A stretch of DNA of 64,000 nucleotides from Bradyrhizobium canariense (GTDB lineage Bacteria; Pseudomonadota; Alphaproteobacteria; Rhizobiales; Xanthobacteraceae): contig NZ_VSST01000017.1 in the NCBI RefSeq assembly GCF_019402665.1, positions 1 to 64,000 of the forward strand, read 5' to 3'. Positions 8,195 to 15,377 of the stretch are shown here, one piece after another (position 1 is the stretch's first letter; each line of letters begins with the position of its first letter). Position numbers and translations under genes: made by a program. The notes beneath the pieces are model-generated. The model saw nothing but the letters and a program-made list of their open reading frames with translations. It searched no databases and was not told the origin of the DNA.

Positions 8195-9094
8195 ATGTTT
8201 CAAAACGCATCGGATCTGGCCGCGATGGCCGAGGAGCTAGGCCGATCGAGTGACTACCGGGTGCTCCGGCGCCTGGTGCCGCGGCCGAGGTCGGTGGCGG
8301 GCTCCGGACAGGAATTGAGGATCGGCATCCTGCTCGACACCGAGACCACCGGCCTCGACCACCGCAAGGACGAACTCATCGAGCTCGGCATGGTCAAGTT
8401 CGGCTACACGCCGGACGGGCGCATCATTGATGTCAGGGACACGTTCTCCGCCTTCAATGAGCCGTCCGAGCCGATCCCGGCCGAGATCACGGCGCTTACC
8501 GGCATCACCGACGAAATGGTGGCCGGCCACAGGATCGACGAGGCCGCCGTGAACGCCTTCGTTGATGATTCCGTGGTCCTGGTCATCGCGCATAACAGTG
8601 GATTCGATCGGAAGTTTTCCGAACGCTACTGGCCCATCTTCGAGCGGAAGGCGTGGGCATGCTCCGCGACCGAGGTCCAGTGGCGGCAGCACGGCTTCGA
8701 TGGAGCGAAGCTCGGCTACCTTCTGAATGGCGCCGGCTATTTCCACCAGGCGCACCGCGCGGTTGACGACTGTCACGCGCTGCTCGAGATCTTGGACTTC
8801 GACCTACCAACGACCGGCGCGCCCGCGCTCGCCGTCCTGCTCGAGACCGCACGACAGAAGACCATCCGGATCTGGGCCGAACAGTCGCCGTTCGAACTCA
8901 AGGATTCGCTGAAGCGGCGCGGCTATCGGTGGAGCGACGGCACAGACGGCCGGCCAAAATCCTGGTACGTCGACGTCTGCGAGTCCGCGCTGGACACCGA
9001 GCTCGCGTTTCTCCGGACCGAGATCTACCTGCGCGACGTGGAGCCGCGCCTGCAGACGCTGACCGCCTTCACCCGCTTCTCCTGCAGGATCTGA
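8195..9094 (+). CDS. 3'-5' exonuclease of the DnaQ/DEDDh family
   Basis: The 299-residue protein carries the exonuclease motifs: LLDTETTGL (Exo I, Asp/Glu near residues 47-49), AHNSGFDRKF (Exo II, near 132) and HRAVDDCHAL (Exo III with the DEDDh histidine, near 187). These coordinate two metal ions and remove nucleotides from 3' ends. The C-terminal ~100 residues (IRIWAEQSPFELKDSLKRRGYRW) form the conserved extension of DnaQ-like proteins annotated as polymerase III epsilon-like exonucleases. An ATG at 8108 extends the frame but gives a dissimilar leader. ATG at 8195, after an AGAAGAG sequence, is preferred. Confidence 0.88.
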   Translation: MFQNASDLAAMAEELGRSSDYRVLRRLVPRPRSVAGSGQELRIGILLDTETTGLDHRKDELIELGMVKFGYTPDGRIIDVRDTFSAFNEPSEPIPAEITALTGITDEMVAGHRIDEAAVNAFVDDSVVLVIAHNSGFDRKFSERYWPIFERKAWACSATEVQWRQHGFDGAKLGYLLNGAGYFHQAHRAVDDCHALLEILDFDLPTTGAPALAVLLETARQKTIRIWAEQSPFELKDSLKRRGYRWSDGTDGRPKSWYVDVCESALDTELAFLRTEIYLRDVEPRLQTLTAFTRFSCRI

Positions 9095-9136
9095 TGGCCG
9101 CCAACCGCCATGCCGAATACGCGGCGAACCTGGCCC

Positions 9137-9319
9137 TCAGCGGCCGAGACGTTTCTCGACCCGCTTGCGGCTGTTGCCGACCTTCTTCACGGCCTTCTTC
9201 ACTGCCGAGGCCGAGCGGCCAGTCTTCTTTGCTTCGTATCGCACTTCGTAGTCCTGGCCTTTAGCCACGCGGGCGCGATCTTGTTTGCGTCCCCGTGGGG
9301 TTTTCTTCTTCGCGGCCAT
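9137..9319 (-). CDS. DUF3606-type small basic protein
   Basis: The 60-residue product is very basic: it begins MAAKKKTPRGRKQDRARVA and continues with YEVRYEAKKTGRSASAVKKA, ending KRVEKRLGR. This matches DUF3606, a short protein of unknown function common in rhizobia. A GGAAC-N17-CGTT promoter lies 35-60 bases upstream, so it probably belongs to the general stress regulon. The positively charged, helix-turn-like repeat suggests nucleic-acid binding, but this is inference. Confidence 0.8.
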   Translation of the reverse strand: MAAKKKTPRGRKQDRARVAKGQDYEVRYEAKKTGRSASAVKKAVKKVGNSRKRVEKRLGR

Positions 9320-9353
9320 CTGCTCCTCCGTCTGCGAAACTGATGGCCAGTGC

Positions 9354-9379
9354 AACGCTTCAAGGAATCGCGGGGTTCC
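9354..9379 (-). promoter_or_regulatory. EcfG-type general stress promoter upstream of DUF3606 gene
   Basis: The minus strand reads GGAAC, 17 bases, CGTT. It is an exact match to both boxes with permitted spacing, and sits 35 bases upstream of the DUF3606 ATG. Confidence 0.7.
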
Positions 9380-9380
9380 C

Positions 9381-9500
9381 TCAAAGAAGCTGTTGCGGGC
9401 CGAAGCCGAACGAGCGCCGGCAGCATCTCTGCTCCACCTTTGCTGGCCTTTCCATTTTCGTTTGCTCGACCGCCTGCACGAAGGCTTCGTCGCACCGCAT
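9381..9500 (-). CDS. Possible small protein or decayed remnant (39 aa)
   Basis: The minus-strand frame reads MRCDEAFVQAVEQTKMERPA and ends in TGA. The same frame stays open upstream (ELANSGDVRQRAAVL), which suggests the end of a longer lost protein rather than a free-standing gene. It is divided from the DUF3606 gene by the latter's promoter. Family not recognised. Confidence 0.25.
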   Translation of the reverse strand: MRCDEAFVQAVEQTKMERPAKVEQRCCRRSFGFGPQQLL

Positions 9501-9703
9501 GAGCACAGCGGCCCTTTGGCGCACGTCGCCCGAGTTGGCCAGCTCCGAACGCTCCGGAGCTTCAAGTACGCGCCCGGAGCCCGCTCCCGTTTTCTTGCAG
9601 ATGCTTTTTTAGATCCTCCGTTCCGAACCCACCGACCGGGAAAATCTGGAACTTCTCAGCCCAGCGTAGGTTGGTTGCCGATCGTCTAACTTAGGAGCCG
9701 AAT

Positions 9704-10162
9704 ATGAGTCGTGGAATGCCATCGATGACCGCCCTCCTGGGTATGCTCGCGATCGCCGGTTACCAGAATCGTGACAAGCTGGCGGACATGTTTCGCAATG
9801 CTAACTCCGGTCAGTCGGCGGGTGCCAAGGATTCCCTGAGCGGCATGCTCGGCAACCTTGGCGGCCTTGTGGGAGGCGGCGGCGTGGGTTCGCTCCTGAA
9901 CGGCGGGATCGGCGAACTGCTCCAGCACTTCAAGCAGAACGGGCAGGGCGATGCAGCCCAATCCTGGATCAATCAAGGGCCAAACCGCGAAGTCACCCCG
10001 CCCGAACTCCAGCAGGCTATCGGTCCGGACGTCCTTCAAAAGCTGGAGCAGCAGACCGGCCTGTCGCAGCAGGAGATTCTCGACCGCTTGTCCCGAGAGC
10101 TTCCGACAGCCGTGGACAAATACACACCTGATGGACGTCTTCCGGCTCCATCGGCGGGATAA
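9704..10162 (+). CDS. YidB family protein (DUF937)
   Basis: The 152-residue product has a Gly-rich segment (LGNLGGLVGGGGVGSLL) and the C-terminal YidB core: LQHFKQNGQGDAAQSWI, EVTPPELQQAIGPDVLQKL and TGLSQQEILDRLSRELP. Its family is conserved across proteobacteria without a known activity. The ATG follows TAGGAG. A weak EcfG-like sequence (GGAAC-N16-GGTT, 9648-9672) lies upstream. It is 24 bases from the YeaQ/GlsB gene and probably co-transcribed with it, which suits a stress role. Confidence 0.88.
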   Translation: MSRGMPSMTALLGMLAIAGYQNRDKLADMFRNANSGQSAGAKDSLSGMLGNLGGLVGGGGVGSLLNGGIGELLQHFKQNGQGDAAQSWINQGPNREVTPPELQQAIGPDVLQKLEQQTGLSQQEILDRLSRELPTAVDKYTPDGRLPAPSAG

Positions 10163-10186
10163 TCACAGCGATCGAGAGAGAGAGAC

Positions 10187-10450
10187 ATGGGCATCATCTG
10201 GACGATCATCATCGGTTTCATCGCAGGCGTCATCGCGAAGTTCATCATGCCCGGCGACAACGAGCCCTCGGGTTTCATCCTGACCACGATCCTGGGAATA
10301 GTGGGCGCGTTCGTTGCGACCTATCTTGGCCAATCTCTCGGCTGGTACCGGCCAGGAGAAGGCGCGGGGCTAGTGGGGGCAGTGGTAGGCGCCATCATCG
10401 TGCTTTTCGTCTACGGTTTTGTGGCCGGTCGCAGCCGCCGGGCCATCTAA
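10187..10450 (+). CDS. GlsB/YeaQ/YmgE family stress membrane protein
   Basis: The 87-residue protein has three predicted membrane segments: IIWTIIIGFIAGVIAKFIMPG, FILTTILGIVGAFVATYLG and GLVGAVVGAIIVLFVYGFVAG. The Gly-rich helices and the central PGDNEPSGFI loop are the hallmark of the transglycosylase-associated (GlsB/YeaQ/YmgE) family of small inner-membrane stress proteins. It follows the YidB gene closely. A GAGAGAGAGAG ribosome-binding region precedes the ATG. Confidence 0.92.
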   Translation: MGIIWTIIIGFIAGVIAKFIMPGDNEPSGFILTTILGIVGAFVATYLGQSLGWYRPGEGAGLVGAVVGAIIVLFVYGFVAGRSRRAI

Positions 10451-10555
10451 CCACCGTGAAGGGTATCCTTCGCGTTTGCGGAGAATTCGCCCCGCGCGAA
10501 AGGCGATCGGCAAGATGAAATGGATGCTCGTTGTTCTGGTAGGAGGATGACCCCG

Positions 10556-10942
10556 GTGGACACCGACCTGGTCTTCGACAAGTTCGCCGATTGCCTCGCC
10601 GCCGAGGAGCAGATGCGAAAGCACTATACGGACGCTTTCGAGGCTTGGGACAGATGGGCTCCGGCCAATATCGAGCGACGCCGCGAATACTCTAAGGCCC
10701 GCGACCTCCAGGCCAAACGCCTGCTCAGCAACATCGGTACGTGCGTTCCTCATGCGGGCGGCGACGCCGTAGCACCTCAGCAGCAGAATAATCCCACTCC
10801 TTCTCAGCCTTCCCAAGCTACCCCACTCCGCAGCCAAGTCCGAAAACGTAACGTCCGAACGTTTCGAACAGGCCCTGCCGCAAACGAAGGTCGCAGCGGC
10901 GCTTTCATCGCCCCTGCCTTCATTGCTCTCGCCACGCGCTGA
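10556..10942 (+). CDS. Hypothetical protein
   Basis: The frame encodes DTDLVFDKFADCLAAEEQMR, then a charged helical region through RRREYSKARDLQAKRLLSNI and GTCVPHAG. The GTG at 10556 is favoured because AGGAGG lies 8 bases upstream. An ATG at 10547 directly abuts that sequence. The first 70 residues look like a conserved small rhizobial protein. The rest is low-complexity and may be readthrough after a frameshift. Function unknown. Confidence 0.4.
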   Translation: MDTDLVFDKFADCLAAEEQMRKHYTDAFEAWDRWAPANIERRREYSKARDLQAKRLLSNIGTCVPHAGGDAVAPQQQNNPTPSQPSQATPLRSQVRKRNVRTFRTGPAANEGRSGAFIAPAFIALATR

Positions 10943-10977
10943 GCTGTGGGCTGCTGACGATTATAGGTGCACGCCAA

Positions 10978-11100
10978 ATGTCGCCCATAACGGACCTGCG
11001 GGCTGACGATGCCGACAGAACTAAGGCGTTTACCGACATCATGTCGGACGCTTTTGACTACTTCCGCGCCTACGCTGTCCGGGCTCTTTGCAAGGCCTGA
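10978..11100 (+). CDS. Small hypothetical protein (40 aa)
   Basis: The frame reads MSPITDLRADDADRTKAFTD and ends FRAYAVRALCKA with a TGA at 11098-11100. Codon use is normal and the C-terminal half is amphipathic. I do not recognise the family, and no strong ribosome-binding sequence is visible. It may be a gene fragment. Confidence 0.3.
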   Translation: MSPITDLRADDADRTKAFTDIMSDAFDYFRAYAVRALCKA

Positions 11101-11103
11101 TCC

Positions 11104-11322
11104 ATGCCGCAGGGCAGGATGAAGCATCTGCAGCTGGTTGCGGGACGAATTTACAATCTCCTCAAGAAGGAGGCCGCTTATAGCCCGAACACGCAGCACC
11201 TTGAGGACTTCCGGGCAGCGCACAAAATTGAGGAATCTCTCGATGGCCGGCGCGATGACGGACCACCCACTAAAGGAGCCTTTGCTCCGGTGAGGCCGGG
11301 CGCGGAACGGGAGGCTCGTTGA
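11104..11322 (+). CDS. Hypothetical protein
   Basis: The 72-residue product (MPQGRMKHLQLVAGRIYNLL onward) is basic and helical. It begins 4 bases after the preceding 40-codon frame and ends at the start of the PolX fragment, so the three may once have been one transcript. Family not recognised. Confidence 0.3.
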   Translation: MPQGRMKHLQLVAGRIYNLLKKEAAYSPNTQHLEDFRAAHKIEESLDGRRDDGPPTKGAFAPVRPGAEREAR

Positions 11323-11691
11323 GTGGCTTCCGTCGATGGTCGCACCGTAGTAAGTCTCCTGCGAGAATACGCACAGCGAGCGGCGTTGCGTGGCGGCAAC
11401 CCGTACAGGGCGAAAGCCTATGCGCGCGCCGCAGACAGCCTGGCGGCCCTTGCCGTCCCTCTGGACGTGCTCATCGCCGAAGACCGGCTCACGGAAATCC
11501 CCGGCGTCGGCGAGGCGATCGCCGACATTATCGTCAAGCTTCACAAGACGGGCTCTCATCCGAGCCTTGAAAAGCTGCGCAAGAAGTTTCCCGAGGGTGT
11601 ACTCAAGATGCTTTCGGTGCCAGGTTTGCGGCCGGAGAAGGTATCAGGGGACCTGCCGCTATCGAACGGCCGCCACCGCGATCACCAGTAG
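11323..11691 (+). pseudogene. Truncated PolX-family DNA polymerase (helix-hairpin-helix N-terminus only)
   Basis: Residues 1-110 correspond to the N-terminal helix-hairpin-helix domain of bacterial family X polymerases: VSLLREYAQRAALRGGNPYR, AKAYARAADSL, LTEIPGVGEAIADIIVKL and LLSVPG-like VPGLRPEKV. Full-length proteins run to about 570 residues with polymerase and PHP exonuclease domains. Here the match stops right after GLRPEKV and the frame ends within 15 unrelated residues, so the gene has been cut. The start is GTG at 11323. The domain might still fold and bind DNA, but no enzymatic part remains. Confidence 0.75.
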
Positions 11692-11759
11692 AGGAAGATC
11701 GGCACCAATAATGGTGATACGAGCCACTCACGAATGTCGAACTTGCCGGGATCGGGCAT
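11682..11759 (-). CDS. Possible 25-aa hydrophobic small protein
   Basis: The frame reads MPDPGKFDIREWLVSPLLVP and ends IFLYW with TGA. A charged start followed by a single hydrophobic stretch is typical of membrane microproteins. AAGAAGGCGG lies upstream of the ATG. The preceding 40 bases share a motif with the leader of the 57-aa gene at 11897-12070. Convergent with the PolX fragment. Confidence 0.35.
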   Translation of the reverse strand: MPDPGKFDIREWLVSPLLVPIFLYW

Positions 11760-11780
11760 CTGACCGCCTTCTTTCAGGTG

Positions 11781-11820
11781 GAGGCGGGAGCGCAATGCTC
11801 TCAGTCGCCGACCACTGATC
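11781..11820 (-). promoter_or_regulatory. Shared leader motif, copy 1
   Basis: The minus strand carries GAGAGCATTGCGCTCCCGCCT upstream of the 25-aa frame (hyphenating the core as GAGAGC, then GCTCCCGCCT). The same arrangement recurs at 12090-12128 before another small gene. The arms GAGCGC/GCTC can form a short hairpin. Function unknown. Confidence 0.3.
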
Positions 11821-11896
11821 GGGGCGGTGATGGATGACATCCCTGGGCTTAAACAACGCGCAGCGATACCTAAAAAGCACGCCCGAACGCGGCGAA

Positions 11897-12070
11897 TCAG
11901 CGGCTTAACTTTAGCGAGGGCAGAACAATGGGATGCATCGCGTCCCGTTTCTGCTGTAGGTCGGCGACCACTCCTATAATACGCTTTGCGGTGAGCGGAT
12001 CGAAGGGGAAGGCCGAGAGCCGTTGGTAGTGGGAGATTATCTCGTCTAGCTCTTTGCAAGCGTCGCACAT
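11897..12070 (-). CDS. Conserved small protein with N-terminal CxxC (57 aa)
   Basis: The product begins MCDACKELDEIISHYQRLSA and continues FPFDPLTAKRIIGVVADLQQ, ending in a short basic tail. A Cys-x-x-Cys at residues 2-5 followed by two amphipathic helices occurs in a family of short rhizobial proteins of unknown function. The cysteines could bind metal or a redox partner, which is inference. The gene is below common ORF length cut-offs, but its helical periodicity and clean start and stop support it. Confidence 0.55.
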   Translation of the reverse strand: MCDACKELDEIISHYQRLSAFPFDPLTAKRIIGVVADLQQKRDAMHPIVLPSLKLSR

Positions 12071-12089
12071 TGGCTCACCCGCTCAACTT

Positions 12090-12128
12090 GAGGCGGGAGC
12101 ACACGGGCTCTCGGTCACCGATAACAGC
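12090..12128 (-). promoter_or_regulatory. Shared leader motif, copy 2
   Basis: The minus strand reads GAGAGCCCGTGTGCTCCCGCCT split as GAGAGC and GCTCCCGCCT, the same core as at 11781-11820, located 20 bases upstream of the 57-aa gene. It may be a duplicated 5' leader or regulatory hairpin. Confidence 0.3.
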
Positions 12129-12129
12129 A

Positions 12130-12429
12130 GAGGATGACCCTGGCTAAAGGCTGCCGGTGCTTTCAGTTCCTATTTTAAGAGCGGCCACCCGGCGCGGGCC
12201 GCGGATCGTCGCGCCGAATGTGCCGTAGGGTTCAAAAGCTCAGGTGAGGACGTCCATCAGCGAGGGTCGCCCTCCGTAAACCGACATCTCGATCGCCGTG
12301 CGCTGTCAACTCAGGCGTCAACAGGCAACAAGCATTTCGAAATGAAGGAAGACGCTGTCATTGCGTTCTCTGGTCCGAGCAAATCTGATGCAAACAAAGA
12401 TCGCTGAAAGAAGAGGCCGCCTGAAGCGC
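12130..12429. other. Interval with no recognisable gene
   Basis: No frame resembles a known protein on either strand. No clear hairpin or promoter is visible. Confidence 0.4.
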
Positions 12430-12621
12430 CTAGTACTCGTTCCCGTCGCTGTGATGAAGATCAAAAGCTCGATCGTACCTGTCGCGGGCTTCGGTACCTA
12501 CGCTGTATCGGCCGGGCCACCATGAATGCGGTGGATTGTAGTTGTCGTTCTCAGCGTCTTCTTTGGCCTTTCTGCTTAAATCCTCGGGCGTCCAAAGCGA
12601 CATTGATTTATCTTTACTCAT
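12430..12621 (-). CDS. Small hypothetical protein (63 aa)
   Basis: The product (MSKDKSMSLWTPEDLSRKAK onward) is acidic, with an Asn/Tyr/Trp-rich middle (NDNYNPPHSWWPGRY) and no membrane segment. Its ATG overlaps the end of the membrane-protein gene upstream: in the undamaged frame that gene would stop at TAA 12614-12616, inside this one. Translational coupling with the module is therefore likely. Function unknown. Confidence 0.5.
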   Translation of the reverse strand: MSKDKSMSLWTPEDLSRKAKEDAENDNYNPPHSWWPGRYSVGTEARDRYDRAFDLHHSDGNEY

Positions 12622-13133
12622 GCCCAGGTCCTCCGAGTGTGCTGCGGCCTATCGCACCGGCAGCAATTTTGAAACGAAGTGCCAGTCGCCCAACAGCATC
12701 CCACCAGAACTCTGAATCCATCGCCTACGGTCTCATCGAGGACAATCATGCTGACGGACAGAAAAAAAGCGAGCGCCGCAAAGAAAGTTCCAGCCGCGCT
12801 GGCGAGCGCCGCCGCGTCGGCACCGAAGCTCCATTCTTCCGGCCGTTGGAATCTTATTGTGTGTGCAACACGGCTTGGCAGATCGATGCCCATATAGAAA
12901 CCAAAAGCCCCGTAAAGCACCATCAAGAGGACCATCCATTCATTTCGAAACAACTCGGTTTCCATGCGCATCAGTCCTACGCCCACGTACAGGCCGCCTG
13001 CGGCGCCAACCATGGCCAGTCCAGTCCTTTCAAAGATGTGTGCCACCTTAACGACAACGGAACGGCCCAGCCACGTTGCGAGGGTGACGTAAGCGTACTT
13101 CGCCAACTGTTTCTCCCTAGTGACAAAGCGCAC
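12618..13133 (-). CDS. Four-helix membrane protein, OpgC-module partner (copy 1, C-terminal frameshift)
   Basis: The frame gives 171 residues with hydrophobic segments near residues 35-55, 65-85, 105-130 and 135-150. It is paralogous to 49198-49725: shared blocks are FERTGLAMVG, LFRNEWMVLLMVLYGAFGFY, GIDLP and ASAAGTFFAALAFFLSVSMIV. The last 20 residues (NCCRCDRPQHTRRTWA) are unlike the paralogue. The +1 frame of the same DNA reads KIAAGAIGRSTLGG, matching the paralogue's QIVAGSIARNGVL, so a one-base indel near a CAAAAT run has changed the C-terminus. The start is GTG at 13133. It lies downstream of an OpgC gene. Function unknown. Confidence 0.7.
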   Translation of the reverse strand: MRFVTREKQLAKYAYVTLATWLGRSVVVKVAHIFERTGLAMVGAAGGLYVGVGLMRMETELFRNEWMVLLMVLYGAFGFYMGIDLPSRVAHTIRFQRPEEWSFGADAAALASAAGTFFAALAFFLSVSMIVLDETVGDGFRVLVGCCWATGTSFQNCCRCDRPQHTRRTWA

Positions 13134-13425
13134 GGCTCTTGGGACGAGACTTCGAGACCGCCACCAATAGAACCCTGACCAGCTATTGATTTGGTGGCTA
13201 GTTCAGCCTGAAATCGGACTGGCAACTAGGCCGTTATGGGCGGCAGAAGAACGATCGGTTTCTTTGAATCTAATGCGGTTTCGGCAAGGGTGAGATTTGT
13301 TGAGGTCCCTTCTGGTGCAAGGGTGCGGCCGTTGGCGCAGGGCTACAGGCTGGCCGAGCTGGAAGCGACGACATGTCGGGAGCAGCTCTGGTCTTTGGGA
13401 AGTGTCCGCACCGACGTGTCAATAG

Positions 13426-14820
13426 CTATATTACGACTATAGAACCGTGCGTTGCATTGTTGGCCACCATGGTTGCAGTCGCCGGCGACGCTGCGATGAC
13501 ATCTGCCTTGAGCGCTACCAATTCGTCGGCGACGCGAAGCACCCCGTGGGATTGCCTCTCCCCGAACCGGCAATCGATGATGACATTCTGGCCGGCGGCC
13601 CCTGCGAGCTCGCGCGGTCCTCGTCGAAACGCTTCCAGGGGGCGCCAGCCAAGGGTGTCGCGCACACCCATAGGCAGGACAGCGGTCGGCTGCGGCCTGG
13701 GTTTGATCTTGATCAAGTTCAGCAGCGTCGCCGCCACGATCATCGTTAGGACGCCACCAACGCTGAGCGTGATCTGCATCGCAAGCCCCTCAGATATGTC
13801 GAGCAGCGCCAGGAGGCTGACGAGCGTGAGCAGAACGCCGAGGCAGAAGATTGGCAACGAGTGCTTGCCACAGAGGATGGCGCCGCGCATCACCGCAGTC
13901 GTCAATGCTTGTCGATTGGGTGGCACGAACCATACCGCTACAACCGCAAGAGCCAAGAAATGCAACAGACGCAACGGATCGAGGTTCGATTTGTCCATCG
14001 GGTAAGCCAAGTTCGTCAGCCCCTTCGGTATCAACGCTTCCAGCGGCTTGATTCTCCAGCTCAATACGATGGCGAGGCTGAAGACCAGATAAAGAACGGC
14101 AGGCACAAGCACCATGCGCGACGTTAGCCAGGGGCGTACTCTTTCGCCCTCGATTATCACCCACGCGCCAAGGACCACGAGCAGTTGCCAGGCCAGTGGA
14201 TTGAAAGCCCAGTGGCCGTTCGGCCACGCCGGCAAGGACCAGCCGAATATATGCACCAGCGTATAAAGCGCCAGCGAAGCGCCAAGCGTCACGTTCGGCA
14301 GTCGCAGCAGCAACCACAGCAACGGCGCGAACAAGAGGTGGAGAAGCACGAAGATCGGCAATACGTCGGTATTGACCGGACGATACTGCAGGATCGCCGC
14401 GTGCGCGAGCGTCGCGCCGGGCTGATCCAACAGAATGCGCGTATTGCTCTCGTCAGCGAGGCGTTCCACGCCAGCGATGCGGACTAGAAGGGCGCAGGCG
14501 AGCGTGAGCAGCAGAAATGCGACATAGATGTCCCAGCTTCGCCGCAGCGTTCGGCGGATCACGCGGGTCCATCCCTCGCACCTCCATACCTTACCGTAGG
14601 CCAGTGCGCAGGTGACGCCCGAGACGAACATGAACAGTTCCGCCGCATCGCTGAAGCCGTAGTTTCGCGGCGTCAGCCAGCTTCCAATGTTATTGGGGAC
14701 ATGATCAAGAAAGATGCACCAGAGCGCGATGCCGCGGCAGGCGTCAATCCGCAGGTCACGGCCGTTGGCTTTCAGCTCCGGCAGTGCGGCCGCTGATGGC
14801 TTCGGGGTGGCGGTTAGCAT
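13426..14820 (-). CDS. opgC: OpgC-family membrane acyltransferase (copy 1), chimeric C-terminus
   Basis: The 464-residue protein has about ten membrane helices and the OpgC signatures: RDLRIDACRGIALWCIFLDH near residues 22-41, then PNNIGSWLTPRNYGFSDAAE and LFMFVSGVTCALAYG. OpgC transfers succinyl groups to osmoregulated periplasmic glucans. The true substrate here is unknown. After the last helix (LLNLIKIKP, near residue 370) the frame runs into a foreign segment: EAFRRGPREL, GQNVIIDCRF, ADELVALKADVIAASPA, which is the N-terminal region of a TrpX-like ABC binding protein. Normal family length is about 370-400, so the tail is an acquired fusion. A paralogue is at 49880-51418. Confidence 0.85.
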   Translation of the reverse strand: MLTATPKPSAAALPELKANGRDLRIDACRGIALWCIFLDHVPNNIGSWLTPRNYGFSDAAELFMFVSGVTCALAYGKVWRCEGWTRVIRRTLRRSWDIYVAFLLLTLACALLVRIAGVERLADESNTRILLDQPGATLAHAAILQYRPVNTDVLPIFVLLHLLFAPLLWLLLRLPNVTLGASLALYTLVHIFGWSLPAWPNGHWAFNPLAWQLLVVLGAWVIIEGERVRPWLTSRMVLVPAVLYLVFSLAIVLSWRIKPLEALIPKGLTNLAYPMDKSNLDPLRLLHFLALAVVAVWFVPPNRQALTTAVMRGAILCGKHSLPIFCLGVLLTLVSLLALLDISEGLAMQITLSVGGVLTMIVAATLLNLIKIKPRPQPTAVLPMGVRDTLGWRPLEAFRRGPRELAGAAGQNVIIDCRFGERQSHGVLRVADELVALKADVIAASPATATMVANNATHGSIVVI

Positions 14821-15031
14821 TGGCTTGCCTCGTCTAGCGTGCGCGCACGCTTAAAGAGGAACGATCGAAAGCGACCGATTTGACCAAAAGCGCGGCCCTG
14901 CTCCGGTCGTGACAGCGCCGCAGTCCAGCGTTGCTTCACGTCGACCTGGCCACGACACCAATCGCGACAATGATCATATGGCCGCGCTTGAGTAAAACGC
15001 TGGTGTAGAGGGTGACCGTCGACATCATCGT
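14821..15031. other. Divergent upstream region of opgC copy 1
   Basis: It contains an imperfect palindrome of alternating GTGCGCGCAC type at about 14838-14847, but no identifiable -35/-10 pair. I see nothing further. Confidence 0.3.
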
Positions 15032-15211
15032 TTAAGTTGCGCAGTGTGTAAATTGGCCGCAGGTCGGTATGAAGAGGTGCCTAGGTCCTATGACGAAGGT
15101 ACCGTCGGGGCGGCGGCATCTATTTGATACCCTCAACCACGCGATGAGCAATTCATCGCTCGCGTGGACGGTAGGGCGGCGAGGACCGCGCTTCATGTAG
15201 TCCTTGCTCAT
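15032..15211 (-). CDS. Small hypothetical protein (59 aa)
   Basis: The product reads MSKDYMKRGPRRPTVHASDE, LLIAWLRVSN and then a less regular tail ending FTHCAT. The KRGPRRPTVHASDELLIAWL part looks like the N-terminus of a family of short rhizobial proteins that continue with a repetitive helix. The C-terminal half may be out of frame. An upstream start at 15244 exists. Confidence 0.35.
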   Translation of the reverse strand: MSKDYMKRGPRRPTVHASDELLIAWLRVSNRCRRPDGTFVIGPRHLFIPTCGQFTHCAT

Positions 15212-15377
15212 TACGATTGTGTGCCGGTTGCAACCATAACGCACAGCAGCACTCGGCTCCTACTTTGAGTGCCTGACGGCGAACCACTGGACCAGAGATA
15301 GAAGGTGAACGGTTTCCAAGGTGGGTGTATGATTTTTTCATTGATCTCCGGGCGGTCATTGGACGGAGAGCAGTTTT

